A DNA stretch of 64,000 nucleotides from Vibrio artabrorum (GTDB lineage: Bacteria; Pseudomonadota; Gammaproteobacteria; Enterobacterales; Vibrionaceae): contig NZ_AP025458.1 of the NCBI RefSeq assembly GCF_024347295.1, positions 2,914,001 to 2,978,000 of the forward strand, read 5' to 3'. Position numbers and translations under genes: made by a program. Positions 36,594-45,711 of this stretch are shown here, piece by piece (positions within the stretch are counted from its first letter, which is position 1; the number at the start of each line of letters is the position of its first letter). The notes under the pieces were generated by a model that saw only the letters and a list, made by a program, of their open reading frames with translations, ran no database searches and was not told the DNA's origin.

Positions 36594-37001
36594 ATGCACA
36601 AACGTTATGTCGCCCAAATATTTCTTGCGATGAGCTTGCTCTTTCCTGCATCGTGTTTTGCAAAAGAAGAGCCAACCTCTAAGCTCGCCTACTTCACGCT
36701 AGAGCCAGACCTGACCACCAATTTCCATACTAAAGGGAAAAAGCTGGGCTACATTCAAGTGCGCCTCGATATCATGGTTGCCGATAGCAAAGACTTAGCG
36801 ACCATTGAGTATCATCAACCATTGATCCGTGATGCTGTCATTGAGTTACTCGGCAAACAAAACGAAGAAACGATTAAATCTCTGTCCGGTCGTGAAGATT
36901 TGAGAAAAATATTGGTTGCACACCTCAATGAGATTCTACTTCCTGAGACAGGAAAAACACTCATCGCGGATTTATTATTTACCAAGTATCTCTACCAGTG
37001 A
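36594..37001 (+). CDS. FliL-like periplasmic protein
   Basis: This 135-residue protein has a cleavable-looking signal peptide (about 1-23, ending SCFA). The body resembles the periplasmic domain of FliL (YFTLEPDLTTNFH, then GYIQVRLDIMVAD and a C-terminal LADLLFTKYLYQ). FliL stabilises the flagellar motor, but this copy is outside a flagellar operon and secreted rather than membrane-anchored. This stand-alone paralogue between ubiC and glpG is common in Vibrio; its role is not known. Confidence 0.75.
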   Translation: MHKRYVAQIFLAMSLLFPASCFAKEEPTSKLAYFTLEPDLTTNFHTKGKKLGYIQVRLDIMVADSKDLATIEYHQPLIRDAVIELLGKQNEETIKSLSGREDLRKILVAHLNEILLPETGKTLIADLLFTKYLYQ

Positions 37002-37021
37002 TATTAACTCAGTATTCAAAT

Positions 37022-37049
37022 AAAAAACGGCCATCAAGCCGTTTTTTTT
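37022..37049. terminator. Terminator of the FliL-like gene (bidirectional)
   Basis: AAAAAACGGC and GCCGTTTTTTT with a CATCAA loop, 20 bases after the stop. It also lies about 33 bases beyond the glpG stop on the other strand. Confidence 0.88.
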
Positions 37050-37081
37050 ACATCTATCATTAGCGCATTTTTGAGTATACG

Positions 37082-37924
37082 CTAGTGCCTGGTCGAACTG
37101 GGCGCCTTCATTGAATCAATTAACCCAATAATCAAACCTGCAGCCAAACCTGCTAAATGGGCGGTATTTGCGATAGCCATAAATGGCAGCATATAGCCAA
37201 GTACCAACCACACCAACATAAAGCCGACAATCTGTCTCGGGATACCTAAACCAAGTTGTGGTGCCTTCGCACCAACAACCCATAAATAACCAACCAAGGC
37301 ATACACAACACCAGACAAACCACCGAAGTTCGCCCCTTCAACCCAATACTGCCCAGCACCTGAGAGCGCAGAAGAGACAGCAAAGATCTGAAGTAATTTG
37401 AGGCTGCCTAGTTTCTTCTCAATGTCCCCACCTAACTGCCACCACCACAAAATATTAAATGCGATGTGCATAACGGAGAAGTGGAGAACGGCATGACTCA
37501 GCCAACGCCACAGCTGCCATTGCTGTCCATCAAACGCTGGGAAATGCAGGGCATTGAAAATAGCTTGGCCAAAACCGATCTGTTGCAGCACAAAAATGAC
37601 CATACACACCAACATCAGGCTCAGTGTCACCGGCCCCGCTTTGGCTTTGATCATACCCATGAAGCTTGGCGTGTGGTAATGAAAGTTACTCTTTCTGGTC
37701 TCGGCCATATCCCAAGACGCCGCTTGATAGCGCTTATGGTTGGGTTCAGCTAGAAAACGATTCCGCTCAGCTTCGGTTTCAACCTGAAATTGACTATCAA
37801 GAAGCCAAAGAGCAAAACGCCCTTCTCCCTCTGGAGACATCTGAATAGGGATCTGACGCGAGGCCATATAGTCAATAAATGCTTGAGCCAGACGAGGGTT
37901 GTCTAACACCATCAGTCTAATCAT
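37082..37924 (-). CDS. glpG: Rhomboid intramembrane serine protease GlpG
   Basis: GlpG cleaves transmembrane substrates within the bilayer. The 280 residues have a cytoplasmic N-terminal domain (about 1-90) and six membrane helices. The catalytic Ser is in NFGGLSGVVYALVGY (about 203) and the catalytic His in ANTAHLAGLAAGLIIG (about 255); HFSVMHIAFNILWWW is the conserved helix-2 HxxxN segment. glpE lies upstream on the same strand, as in E. coli. Confidence 0.95.
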   Translation of the reverse strand: MIRLMVLDNPRLAQAFIDYMASRQIPIQMSPEGEGRFALWLLDSQFQVETEAERNRFLAEPNHKRYQAASWDMAETRKSNFHYHTPSFMGMIKAKAGPVTLSLMLVCMVIFVLQQIGFGQAIFNALHFPAFDGQQWQLWRWLSHAVLHFSVMHIAFNILWWWQLGGDIEKKLGSLKLLQIFAVSSALSGAGQYWVEGANFGGLSGVVYALVGYLWVVGAKAPQLGLGIPRQIVGFMLVWLVLGYMLPFMAIANTAHLAGLAAGLIIGLIDSMKAPSSTRH

Positions 37925-37979
37925 TGTTACTTCCTAATCATACTATGAGAAATGCTTGAAGCGATGACGATGATAAAAG

Positions 37980-38303
37980 TTATAAGCCAGCAACGACTGG
38001 AAGTTCAGCGCGCTGCCAAGCTTCAAAACCACCATCAACACTGTATACCTCTTCAAAGCCTTGATTCACTAAATATTGAGCTGCACCTTGGCTACTAATG
38101 CCGTGGTAACACATCACCAAAATAGGCTGTTCAAACTCAACCTCATTCATGAACGACACCATTGTATCATTCGTCAGGTGATAGGCTGTTTTTGAGTGAG
38201 CGACGGCAAAAGACTGCGGATCACGTATATCGACAAGTCTCGCTTCGGCTTGTTCAATGAGGGCTTGTGCGCCTTTTACGTCAATATGTTTAAACTGGTC
38301 CAT
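37980..38303 (-). CDS. glpE: Thiosulfate sulfurtransferase GlpE (single-domain rhodanese)
   Basis: GlpE transfers sulfane sulfur from thiosulfate to acceptors such as cyanide or thioredoxin. The 107 residues, counted from MDQFKHIDV, match E. coli GlpE closely. [12 protein letters not shown] and the active-site loop CYHGISSQG (Cys about 65) are conserved. A longer in-frame start exists 12 codons upstream (38339), but the family start and an AGAGAAAG ribosome-binding site favour 38303. Confidence 0.94.
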   Translation of the reverse strand: MDQFKHIDVKGAQALIEQAEARLVDIRDPQSFAVAHSKTAYHLTNDTMVSFMNEVEFEQPILVMCYHGISSQGAAQYLVNQGFEEVYSVDGGFEAWQRAELPVVAGL

Positions 38304-38382
38304 AACTTTCTCTTTTATGCTGATTGACTTTGCTGTCATTGTAACCTATCCCAAGGCGAACAATCACATCCACTTAATAAGG

Positions 38383-38601
38383 TTATCCACTAGCGATCAC
38401 TTTTACAGCATTTGTGGATAAATCTGTGGATTGCGTTGATAAAGTGTTTTTTGAAAAACAGATCCACAACATGTAGTAATGATCCTGATCTAACTGTGTG
38501 TGTTATGAAAACTATCCCCACAGCACAAACCCTCACAAAGCCTTATTACACCCTGCTTTTAGACAGCTGACGAATAAACTTCTCACAGAGTTATCCACAT
38601 T
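38383..38601. promoter_or_regulatory. Cluster of DnaA-box-like sites between rpoH and glpE
   Basis: Two perfect DnaA boxes, TGTGGATAA (38413-38421, minus sense) and TTATCCACA (38593-38601), are accompanied by near-matches TTATCCACT (38383-38391) and TGTGGATTG (38425-38433). The 400-bp region between glpE and rpoH is otherwise gene-free and includes the rpoH terminator. Confidence 0.6.
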
Positions 38602-38647
38602 TTTTTTGAAAACCTCGATCAAAAAGACGGTGACATCGATCCCCAAT

Positions 38648-38680
38648 AAAAAAGCCGAGATCTCTCGATCTCGGCCTTTT
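38648..38680 (-). terminator. Intrinsic terminator of rpoH
   Basis: GCCGAGATC and GATCTCGGC form a 9-bp stem with a 4-base loop. On the minus strand it is followed by TTTTTT. Confidence 0.9.
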
Positions 38681-38707
38681 CAAATCTCAGCGATTTACTA
38701 GCTACGA

Positions 38708-39565
38708 TTAGAAATCGCCAACGGCTTGTTTCAACTTCTTCATCGCATTTTTTTCTAACTGACGAACACGCTCTGCTGAAATACTGTAAGTATCCGCTAA
38801 GTCTTGCAGCGTTGCTTTGTTATCGTCTAACCAACGTGAGCGAACAATGTGTTGGCTACGCTCATCTAAGCTTGCTAATGCCAACCCTAGACGATTATTG
38901 GTGTGTGACTCCCAGTTAGCCGCTTCAACCGTTTCAGCAACGTCTGATGCTTTATCTTCTAGGTAGTAAACTGGTGCCGTGTAAGCAGAGCCGCCATCGT
39001 CATCGTCCATAGGCGCTTCAAACGTCGCATCTTGTGCTGCTAAGCGGGATTCCATCTCACGAACTTCTGAAGGCTCAACACCCAGTTCACGAGCCACCGT
39101 CTCAACTTCACCGTTGTTGAACCAACCCAAACGCTTTTTAGACTTACGAAGGTTAAAGAACAGTTTACGCTGTGCTTTAGTGGTCGCAATTTTAACGATA
39201 CGCCAGTTACGTAGAACGTATTCATGGATTTCAGCTTTGATCCAGTGAACAGCAAACGAGACCAGACGAACACCAACTTCTGGATTGAAGCGCTTAACAG
39301 CCTTCATCAAGCCGATGTTACCTTCTTGGACAAGATCAGCCATTGGTAACCCGTAACCAGAGTAGCCTCTTGCAACGTGTACCACAAATCGCAAGTGGGA
39401 AAGGATCAAGCCTTTCGCTGCATCTATCTCACCTTTGTAATGTAATCGCTCTGCAAGTTCACGCTCCTCTTCAGGTGTCAGCATTGGGTAGCTGTTCGCT
39501 GAACGGATATAGCTATCTAAACTATCTTGTGTGACTAAAGCCATTTGATACGCTTGGTTTGCCAT
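38708..39565 (-). CDS. rpoH: Heat-shock sigma factor RpoH (sigma-32)
   Basis: RpoH directs RNA polymerase to heat-shock promoters. About 285 residues from MANQAYQM, which has GAGGAACCG directly upstream; an ORF extension to 39619 is unlikely to be used. Region 2 contains [20 protein letters not shown] and [20 protein letters not shown]. The RpoH box characteristic of sigma-32 is QRKLFFNLR. Region 4 ends in the [21 protein letters not shown]. It lies downstream of ftsYEX in the same orientation, as in E. coli. Confidence 0.97.
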   Translation of the reverse strand: MANQAYQMALVTQDSLDSYIRSANSYPMLTPEEERELAERLHYKGEIDAAKGLILSHLRFVVHVARGYSGYGLPMADLVQEGNIGLMKAVKRFNPEVGVRLVSFAVHWIKAEIHEYVLRNWRIVKIATTKAQRKLFFNLRKSKKRLGWFNNGEVETVARELGVEPSEVREMESRLAAQDATFEAPMDDDDGGSAYTAPVYYLEDKASDVAETVEAANWESHTNNRLGLALASLDERSQHIVRSRWLDDNKATLQDLADTYSISAERVRQLEKNAMKKLKQAVGDF

Positions 39566-39742
39566 TCGGTTCCTCATCAATCTCTGATCTGGAGTAATAC
39601 ATCTATTAAAACCCAACAATCTTGAACCTAAAATGAACAGGTTTCAAGAAGGGGGAAGTAATTATGCATAATCAATTCGTCTATACAAGGCTAAAACTGG
39701 TTAAGAAGTGCCTATTTCCTGTTTAAATATGACTCCATTCAC

Positions 39743-40711
39743 TTAAACAGGTTCAATTTCTTTTAGATGACGCTGCGCAGACAACTTAGCCGCCACACTG
39801 CCAAGCAAAGTTCCAACAATCAGAAGCAGTAAAGACTCATCCCAACTCAAACCAATGAGACGAAAATGGCTATCATAAAGCTGAGCCAAGTCATCGACTG
39901 CACTATTCAACAATACCGTGATAAGAGCCGTCATTATCCAAGCCGTAACCGAGCCTAATACACCAAACCACATTCCTGAATACAAATATGGTCGTAAGAT
40001 GAAGCTATCGGTGGCACCAATTAGCTTCATAGTTTGAATCTCATCTTTATGTGCTAACACATTAAATCGCAGTGTATTGCCAATAATCAAAAACACAGCA
40101 CCCAACATCAATGTCGTTAAAGTAATAACAATCACCATTGCCAATGCTTTGATCGCATCTAATCGAGCGAGCCAATCTTCGTCTAAGCGAACATCGGTCA
40201 CCAACTCTTGCTTTTTAACGGTATTTGCCAATTCTTTAATTGAGGTATCGCTGTGTACGCTTGGCGTAATCACCAAAACCCCAGGCAATGAATAATCATC
40301 GAGAATAGTCAGGGCATCTTCGAAACCAGAATACTGACTGAGATCAGCGAGCCCCTGTTGGGGTGAAATATATTCCACCAGCTCAACTTGATCCCAACTT
40401 TCGATTTCATCCTTCAACACCATGACTCGTGGCTCAGGAATACCGTCCTCTACATAAGCACTTATTTGTGACGGGCTGGTGACATCTTGCGCCACTTCAC
40501 CTACATTTTTACCCAGTAAGTACAAGCAAGCCGGCATTGCTAAAGCCATAGAGATCACCGCTAGTGTCAGTAAATTGCCTAACGGGCGTTGCCACATTTG
40601 CATGAAAGATGCTTTGGCTTGCTTCCAATGAATAACAAAAAAACCATCACTTTTTACACGGTTTGCACCTCGGTTAGATTGAGGCTTCTTGATACGCTTA
40701 TTCACGGCCAT
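39743..40711 (-). CDS. ftsX: Cell-division ABC transporter-like protein FtsX
   Basis: FtsX is the membrane partner of FtsE that activates periplasmic cell-wall amidases through EnvC during septation. About 320 residues. A basic cytoplasmic N-terminus, then TM1 (about 50-70), a periplasmic domain (about 75-190) and three C-terminal helices in an FtsX/MacB fold, with the conserved ETMKLIGATDSFI-like segment (IQTMKLIGATDSFILRPYLY). The ATG at 40711 with GAGG upstream is preferred over a GTG five codons earlier. The reading frame overlaps the end of ftsE. Confidence 0.95.
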   Translation of the reverse strand: MAVNKRIKKPQSNRGANRVKSDGFFVIHWKQAKASFMQMWQRPLGNLLTLAVISMALAMPACLYLLGKNVGEVAQDVTSPSQISAYVEDGIPEPRVMVLKDEIESWDQVELVEYISPQQGLADLSQYSGFEDALTILDDYSLPGVLVITPSVHSDTSIKELANTVKKQELVTDVRLDEDWLARLDAIKALAMVIVITLTTLMLGAVFLIIGNTLRFNVLAHKDEIQTMKLIGATDSFILRPYLYSGMWFGVLGSVTAWIMTALITVLLNSAVDDLAQLYDSHFRLIGLSWDESLLLLIVGTLLGSVAAKLSAQRHLKEIEPV

Positions 40712-41375
40712 AGTCTTCAACCTCACTCAAAAAGCCTTGGTTTAATTCAAGATGACGGTATTGAGGGCGAGTGTTCACTAACCCGATATCGTGCGTCGCT
40801 AGGATGATCGTGACACCGGCACGATTGAACTCTTCAAATAATCGCAGCACGCGGTTAGATAATTCAGGATCTAAGTTACCGGTGGGTTCATCGGCTAACA
40901 GCAGAGTTGGGCGGTTAACCACTGCGCGAGCAATACCCACGCGTTGTTGTTCGCCACCAGAAAGTTGGCTCGGCAAGCAACGGGCTTTATCTAGCAGACC
41001 GGTTTTATCTAACGCTGCACTGACTCGACGCTTTATTTCATTTTCAGAAATAGATTCAATACGCATAGGCAGAGCGACATTATCGAAGATCGAGCGATCC
41101 ATCAGCAATCGATGGTCTTGAAAAACAATCCCAATATTACGGCGTAAAAAAGGGATATCTTTCGCTGGGATACGAGTGATATCGTGTTCATTAAACCAAA
41201 CTCGTCCGTCAGTTGGGCGCTCTATCGCGCAGATCAACTTCAGCAAGGTACTTTTACCAGCACCGGAGTGCCCGCCTAAAAATGCCATCTCTCCACGTTT
41301 GAGGTGAAAGTCCACCTTTTGGAGTGCTTGACGTCCGCCTCGGTAGGCCTTACTCACTTGCTGAAATTTGATCAC
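40698..41375 (-). CDS. ftsE: Cell-division ATP-binding protein FtsE
   Basis: FtsE is the ATPase of the FtsEX complex at the divisome. The 225 residues include Walker [14 protein letters not shown] (about 36), the Q-loop FQDHRLL, the signature [14 protein letters not shown] (about 138) and Walker [13 protein letters not shown] (about 158). It lies between ftsY and ftsX in the standard ftsYEX operon. Confidence 0.97.
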   Translation of the reverse strand: MIKFQQVSKAYRGGRQALQKVDFHLKRGEMAFLGGHSGAGKSTLLKLICAIERPTDGRVWFNEHDITRIPAKDIPFLRRNIGIVFQDHRLLMDRSIFDNVALPMRIESISENEIKRRVSAALDKTGLLDKARCLPSQLSGGEQQRVGIARAVVNRPTLLLADEPTGNLDPELSNRVLRLFEEFNRAGVTIILATHDIGLVNTRPQYRHLELNQGFLSEVEDYGRE

Positions 41376-41452
41376 CGAAAATTCCTCTTACGATCACTAA
41401 TATCAAATTTAAAACGGTAGCAGATTGAAGATAAAACACTTTACTGCTCGCA

Positions 41453-42730
41453 TTACTCTTCGCGACTAAATAGCGCTTCAATAAAGTCTTTCGACTCAAA
41501 TGGACGCAGGTCATCAATACCTTCACCGACACCAATATAGCGAATTGGGATTTGGAACTGATCAGCAATAGAGAAAATCACCCCACCTTTCGCCGTTCCG
41601 TCTAACTTAGTTAACGTGATCCCCGTTACTGGCGCGACCTCACTGAACAGTTTAGCTTGACTGATCGCGTTCTGGCCTGTACCTGCATCGAGCGTTAGCA
41701 TGATTTCGTGTGGTGCAGAGTCATCAATTTTCTTCATTACACGAACAATCTTACGGAGCTCTTCCATCAAGTTGCTCTTGTTCTGTAAACGACCTGCAGT
41801 ATCGGCAATCACCACATCGACACCACGTGCTTTTGCCGCTTCAATCGCATCATAAATAACAGATGCACTGTCCGCACCAGTATGTTGGGCGATAACCGGC
41901 ACATCGTTACGCTGCCCCCAAACCTGAAGCTGTTCAACGGCTGCGGCACGGAAGGTATCACCTGCCGCAAGCATCACTTTTTTGCCTTCATTTTGGAATT
42001 GTTTCGCCAGCTTACCGATGGTCGTAGTCTTACCTACACCGTTCACACCCACCATTAAGATAACGTAAGGTGTTTTAGTGGTATCCACAACCAGAGGCTG
42101 TTCCACTTGGCTTAAGATGTCTGCCATCTCTTCTTTAAGCAGACCATAAAGTGCTTCACCATCTTTCAGGTCATTGCGAGATGCTTTTTCTGTCAGGTTT
42201 TCAATGATCTTAACCGTGGTATTCATACCCACGTCAGCAATCAGAAGTTGCTCTTCTAGCTCTTCAAACAGGTCTTCATCGATTTGCTTGCCTTTGAACA
42301 GACCAAAGAAACCCGCACCGATGTTTGCTTTAGTGCGGCTTAGGCTGCGCTTAAGGCGAGCAAAGAAGCTTTCTGTCGGCTTCTCTTGTACTTCTTCAAC
42401 CTGAGCTTGAGGAGCAACCACTTCTTCCTGTTCTGCTTCTGCTTCTGCTTCTGCTTCTGCTTCTGCTTCTGCTTCTGCTTCTGCTTCTGCTGCGACAGGT
42501 TGCCGCTCTTGTTGAGTCTCTTCAAGCGCTTGATCAGATTCAACTGATTTAGGTTCATTTGGCTTAGCGATATCAGCTTCAGGCGCGACCTGTTCAGCCT
42601 CAACTTGTGATTCAACTTCAGTTTGATCTTCAACGTTTTCTACGTTCGCTTCATTCTGAGTTTTTGGGCTTTGTTCTTCTTCACCAAAACCAAGCCACGA
42701 TAATAATCCGCGCTTCTTTTTTTCCGTCAT
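41453..42730 (-). CDS. ftsY: Signal recognition particle receptor FtsY
   Basis: FtsY is the membrane receptor GTPase that docks SRP-bound ribosomes to SecYEG. The 425 residues comprise an acidic N-terminal A domain (about 1-125), a four-helix N domain, and a G domain with the P-loop GVNGVGKTTTIGKLA (about 230), DTAGR (about 310) and TKLDGTAKGG (about 385). The A domain has an (Ala-Glu)n run encoded by a perfect hexamer microsatellite (42431-42490). Divergent from rsmD. Confidence 0.97.
   Translation of the reverse strand: MTEKKKRGLLSWLGFGEEEQSPKTQNEANVENVEDQTEVESQVEAEQVAPEADIAKPNEPKSVESDQALEETQQERQPVAAEAEAEAEAEAEAEAEAEAEQEEVVAPQAQVEEVQEKPTESFFARLKRSLSRTKANIGAGFFGLFKGKQIDEDLFEELEEQLLIADVGMNTTVKIIENLTEKASRNDLKDGEALYGLLKEEMADILSQVEQPLVVDTTKTPYVILMVGVNGVGKTTTIGKLAKQFQNEGKKVMLAAGDTFRAAAVEQLQVWGQRNDVPVIAQHTGADSASVIYDAIEAAKARGVDVVIADTAGRLQNKSNLMEELRKIVRVMKKIDDSAPHEIMLTLDAGTGQNAISQAKLFSEVAPVTGITLTKLDGTAKGGVIFSIADQFQIPIRYIGVGEGIDDLRPFESKDFIEALFSREE
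42431..42490. repeat. Hexanucleotide microsatellite in ftsY
   Basis: Ten perfect copies of TTCTGC (60 bases), read on the coding strand as GCAGAA and encoding alternating Ala-Glu in the acidic FtsY A domain. Copy-number change would keep the reading frame. Confidence 0.95.
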
Positions 42731-42960
42731 CAGAGGAGTTTCCTAGATCTACTAATTAGCTGTATTGACTTAATACACGTCGACTCTTTGCTATTGTTAT
42801 ACAATACAAGCTTGTACAAACGAATAGTAAAGAAAAATGACAAAGCAGTGATAAGTTTGCTTTTAGCTTGATACACTTTGTCATTGCAAATTTATTTAAT
42901 ACACGAACCCCGTTAAATTGGGTTTGGTATAGTATCACTTTATTAGCGGTCAAAAAATCT

Positions 42961-43563
42961 ATGGTAAGACGTCGCCAGCAAAACACATCACAAAAAAAGC
43001 CATCCGGAGGCTTTGTTCGAATTATTAGTGGCTCATGGAGAGGTAGAAAACTGCCTGTTCATGATTTAGAAGGATTACGCCCAACCATTGACCGAGTAAA
43101 AGAGACGCTCTTTAACTGGGTGGCTCAAGATATCCCACATTCAACTTGCTTGGATGTATTTGCCGGTTCTGGCGGCCTAGGGTTTGAAGCCGCTTCTCGC
43201 CAAGCAAAAATGGTGACACTGCTCGAAATGAATCCAAAGGCGGCCAAACAGCTTTCTGATAACGCGAAAGAACTCAAGGCAGACAACATCAATGTCGTGA
43301 ATACTGATGCTATCGCTTTCCTTAAGAAGCCAGGCACTCCTTACGATATGGTTTTTCTTGATCCACCATTTCGTAAAGGCTTGCTGGCAGAAACCGTACA
43401 ACTGCTTGAGAGTAACGGTTGGCTTGCAGACAATGCCATCATTTACATTGAGACAGAGAAAGAACTGAAACTCGAAGCTATGCCAGAGAACTGGGAATTG
43501 CATCGCGATAAGACCACAGGACAGTCCAGCTACCGACTGTTCAATCGAATCACTGAAGAATAG
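42961..43563 (+). CDS. rsmD: 16S rRNA (guanine-966-N2)-methyltransferase RsmD
   Basis: RsmD methylates G966 of 16S rRNA using SAM. About 200 residues from MVRRRQQN, the usual family length; the frame is open to 42868 but that extension is atypical. FVRIISGSWRGRKLPV is the family N-terminus, SAM motif I is VFAGSGGLGFEA, and the catalytic NPPY-type motif is FLDPPFRKG. It is divergent from ftsY and followed by the yhhL-like gene, as in E. coli. Confidence 0.95.
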   Translation: MVRRRQQNTSQKKPSGGFVRIISGSWRGRKLPVHDLEGLRPTIDRVKETLFNWVAQDIPHSTCLDVFAGSGGLGFEAASRQAKMVTLLEMNPKAAKQLSDNAKELKADNINVVNTDAIAFLKKPGTPYDMVFLDPPFRKGLLAETVQLLESNGWLADNAIIYIETEKELKLEAMPENWELHRDKTTGQSSYRLFNRITEE

Positions 43564-43573
43564 GAGTTATTGA

Positions 43574-43840
43574 ATGAAGTTCTTGCTTCCACTAGCAAAA
43601 GCAGCCATTGCCTTTGTTTGGTTTGTCTTAATCGTCAACATTTTCCACCCGTTCCCAGGTAATGGAGCCATTGCACTTTACATCATGACCGCATTTTTGC
43701 TCTTCATGCACGGCCTGCAAATGCTCATCTTTATCGGTGCTTTCGGTGATAAAATCAACATGTCACGCTGGGATAAATGGTCTATATTGATTTTTGGTAT
43801 TTTCGCTCTACTCGATATCCGACGTAAACACATGATGTAA
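43574..43840 (+). CDS. yhhL: DUF1145 (YhhL) family membrane protein
   Basis: This 88-residue protein has two or three hydrophobic helices (about 9-27, 32-55, 70-82). It is 10 bases downstream of rsmD, the same arrangement as rsmD-yhhL in E. coli, and is probably co-transcribed. The function of DUF1145 is unknown. Confidence 0.85.
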   Translation: MKFLLPLAKAAIAFVWFVLIVNIFHPFPGNGAIALYIMTAFLLFMHGLQMLIFIGAFGDKINMSRWDKWSILIFGIFALLDIRRKHMM

Positions 43841-43864
43841 ATACCGTGACATCGTCAACCCAGA

Positions 43865-43893
43865 GAAGCCGCTCAATTGAGCGGCTTCTTTAT
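43865..43893. terminator. Terminator after the yhhL-like gene
   Basis: GAAGCCGCTC and GAGCGGCTTC form a perfect 10-bp stem with an AATT loop, followed by TTTAT. Confidence 0.85.
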
Positions 43894-43974
43894 ATTTAGC
43901 CGCTGAAAATATCCTCTCTACTCGCCGAATATCTAAAAGTCAAAAGACTCAAAAAACCCCGTTGTGGCTATAGT

Positions 43975-44211
43975 TCAGTGGTGGCATACACGCTCACGAT
44001 TGGTGCAAAGTTTGTTATCAACAACCACAACCTTCTCCATCTTCAGGAAAAACTTCAGCAGGCCATCCAAATCCAAACCATTGAGCTTGCACGTATGGAA
44101 ACGCGCTTCTGTCCCGTAGGTTTGCGCGAGCGTTTGCGTCAACTCTTCACGAGTCAATGACTTTTCACTCAGTAGGTTTAAAACGTTGTGTGCATGAATT
44201 TCGGTAGTCAT
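43975..44211 (-). CDS. YecH family metal-binding-like protein (DUF2492)
   Basis: This 78-residue small protein starts MTTEIHAHNVLNLL with the family's N-terminal His-x-His and helical repeat. Conserved FHTCKLNGLDLDGLLKFF and C-terminal Cys/His residues (CTNRERVCHH) suggest metal binding. The family is widespread in gammaproteobacteria and uncharacterised. It is a single gene between yhhL- and yhhN-type genes. Confidence 0.8.
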   Translation of the reverse strand: MTTEIHAHNVLNLLSEKSLTREELTQTLAQTYGTEARFHTCKLNGLDLDGLLKFFLKMEKVVVVDNKLCTNRERVCHH

Positions 44212-44301
44212 AACGCTATCTCATGTTTAATGAAATAAATGTAGAGTACTTACTTTCATCTGAGCAGTATTGATGTAGCTCAGAGTTAGGTTAGCTCTAC
44301 C

Positions 44302-44922
44302 CTAAATGGTAAGGGAAGCCACAATGAGAGCGTGCGCCAGAAAGTAACTGCCCGTCACCCAAAAGTAGGCACCTTTGATTGGGCTACGGTAGAAATTCAG
44401 AGCGTACGCTAATGCTGAAAGCAGTAATACGGTACAACCAGCAAAACCCACCGCATGCGACAGTTCAGGATCAAGCAACCAGAGCTCACCAGAAGCCCAT
44501 GCAAGCTGAATAAGCACGATACCCATGATAACCACAGGAAAGACGAGTTTGTCTAAGCGAGGGAGAAGTAAGAAGAAAGCCACGACACAAGCCGCTAATA
44601 GGAATGCGAACAACCACCAGACCATTTCTCCTGAGAGCTGCAACCAAAATGCTTTGCTGTAACAGAGCTGAGCCAGTAAGAAACAAATAAAATGCAGGGG
44701 GCGTTTTTGAGCAACAGTATGAAAGACATCTGCGATCGCAGAGATCGCTAACCCAGCCACTATCCAATAGGTAAAATCAGCAACGACAGATTGAGTTAAA
44801 GCGATGGTCGCTAATAAGAAAAAGGTAAAAACCTTATACGATAAGGCCTGACCGATATGTCCATGTTTCGTTCCTGATATTGCTCCGATACCAGACAAGG
44901 AAACCGCCAACCAACTCCACAT
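44302..44922 (-). CDS. yhhN: YhhN/TMEM86-family membrane protein (lysoplasmalogenase-like)
   Basis: This 206-residue polytopic membrane protein has about seven or eight helices. The family pattern includes an acidic residue pair within the membrane (AISAIADVFHTVA) and the C-terminal GSYFLAHALIVASL. Eukaryotic relatives hydrolyse lysoplasmalogens; the bacterial substrate is uncertain. Proximity to rsmD, yhhL and yhhM homologues supports the name. Confidence 0.8.
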   Translation of the reverse strand: MWSWLAVSLSGIGAISGTKHGHIGQALSYKVFTFFLLATIALTQSVVADFTYWIVAGLAISAIADVFHTVAQKRPLHFICFLLAQLCYSKAFWLQLSGEMVWWLFAFLLAACVVAFFLLLPRLDKLVFPVVIMGIVLIQLAWASGELWLLDPELSHAVGFAGCTVLLLSALAYALNFYRSPIKGAYFWVTGSYFLAHALIVASLTI

Positions 44923-45530
44923 ACCATTTGCCCTATTGCTTTAAATCGTCGCCAGTCTAGGCACACGAGTGTTGATGTAAAGCCTCGGCTCCTCAAAATT
45001 GGATCTTGATTACGCTTCCACGAAAAAGAGTCTCTTTAGGTTGAAGTCGTAATAATGAACACAGTAATAACGGCTATTCGTTTAAAACTAGAGCGAATTA
45101 GCATAAAACCCATTCAAACGGGCATTAGAGTAGCCATACTGGAGTTTTGGTCAATTCTAACCTATAGGATCCACAAAAAACGGGCCCTATATCGCTAAAT
45201 TCCACACTTTAAAAATTAAAAATACCACATTTAAATCAAACAATAACAACAACTTAAACAAGTAAACTCAAGGTTAACAGGAAAACAAAAACGCTACCTA
45301 AGACTAGACTGATAAAGTAGCCAATTTTCTTTTATAAAGTCCCACTTTGTCATATTTCTCCAAGTCCTCTGTAAAAATCACCACAAAATTCAAACCAAAA
45401 ACTAAAAAAACCGACAAAAACAAACCCATACATCGCCAACCCTTATTAATACAGTTTAACAACATTTAACAATATAAATCACACAAAACAACCATTAAAA
45501 AACAATGACTTATACAAAAAAGGGACAAAC
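44923..45530. other. Long intergenic region with strong strand bias (A/C-rich plus strand)
   Basis: About 600 bases without a supportable gene. From roughly 45180 the plus strand is dominated by A and C and is poor in G and T, unlike the flanking DNA. AT-rich tracts are consistent with a regulatory region or a nucleoid-protein-bound segment. Confidence 0.4.
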
Positions 45531-45605
45531 ATGAATCACAACGCACAAAATAAGAACACTCCAAAAATACAGTTAACCCCCCCCAAACAGGCCAAAAACC
45601 AATAG
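45531..45605 (+). CDS. Possible 24-aa peptide ORF with a C8 tract
   Basis: ATG at 45531 follows AAGGGAC with good spacing and opens 24 codons (MNHNAQNKNTPKIQLTPPKQ and four more) ending in TAG at 45603-45605. An eight-C homopolymer in codons 16-18 could be slippage-prone. The peptide is polar and unknown; the good ribosome-binding site is the only support. It could be a leader peptide or chance. Confidence 0.22.
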   Translation: MNHNAQNKNTPKIQLTPPKQAKNQ

Positions 45606-45640
45606 TTTCTCTCCACTTTTAAAGCTTTCGAAAGTAATTC

Positions 45641-45670
45641 TTGATCTAAAGCCATAATTAGTGCTATTGT
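45641..45670 (+). promoter_or_regulatory. Candidate sigma-70 promoter of the 26-aa membrane protein
   Basis: TTGATC (45641-45646) and TATTGT (45665-45670) with an 18-bp spacer, about 40 bases upstream of the small ORF start. Confidence 0.4.
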
Positions 45671-45711
45671 TTAAGACATAGCGAGAGACAACCAAATTTA
45701 GGAGTAGTGTT

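Noticed and set aside
38340..38707. Replication origin suggested by DnaA boxes
   Set aside because: Only a few boxes, no AT-rich unwinding element with GATC clusters, and the gene context is not that of oriC1 or oriC2.
42340..42633. Other-frame ORFs across the ftsY microsatellite (e.g. a Lys-Gln repeat protein)
   Set aside because: Artefact of reading the hexamer repeat out of frame; ftsY is clearly the coding frame.
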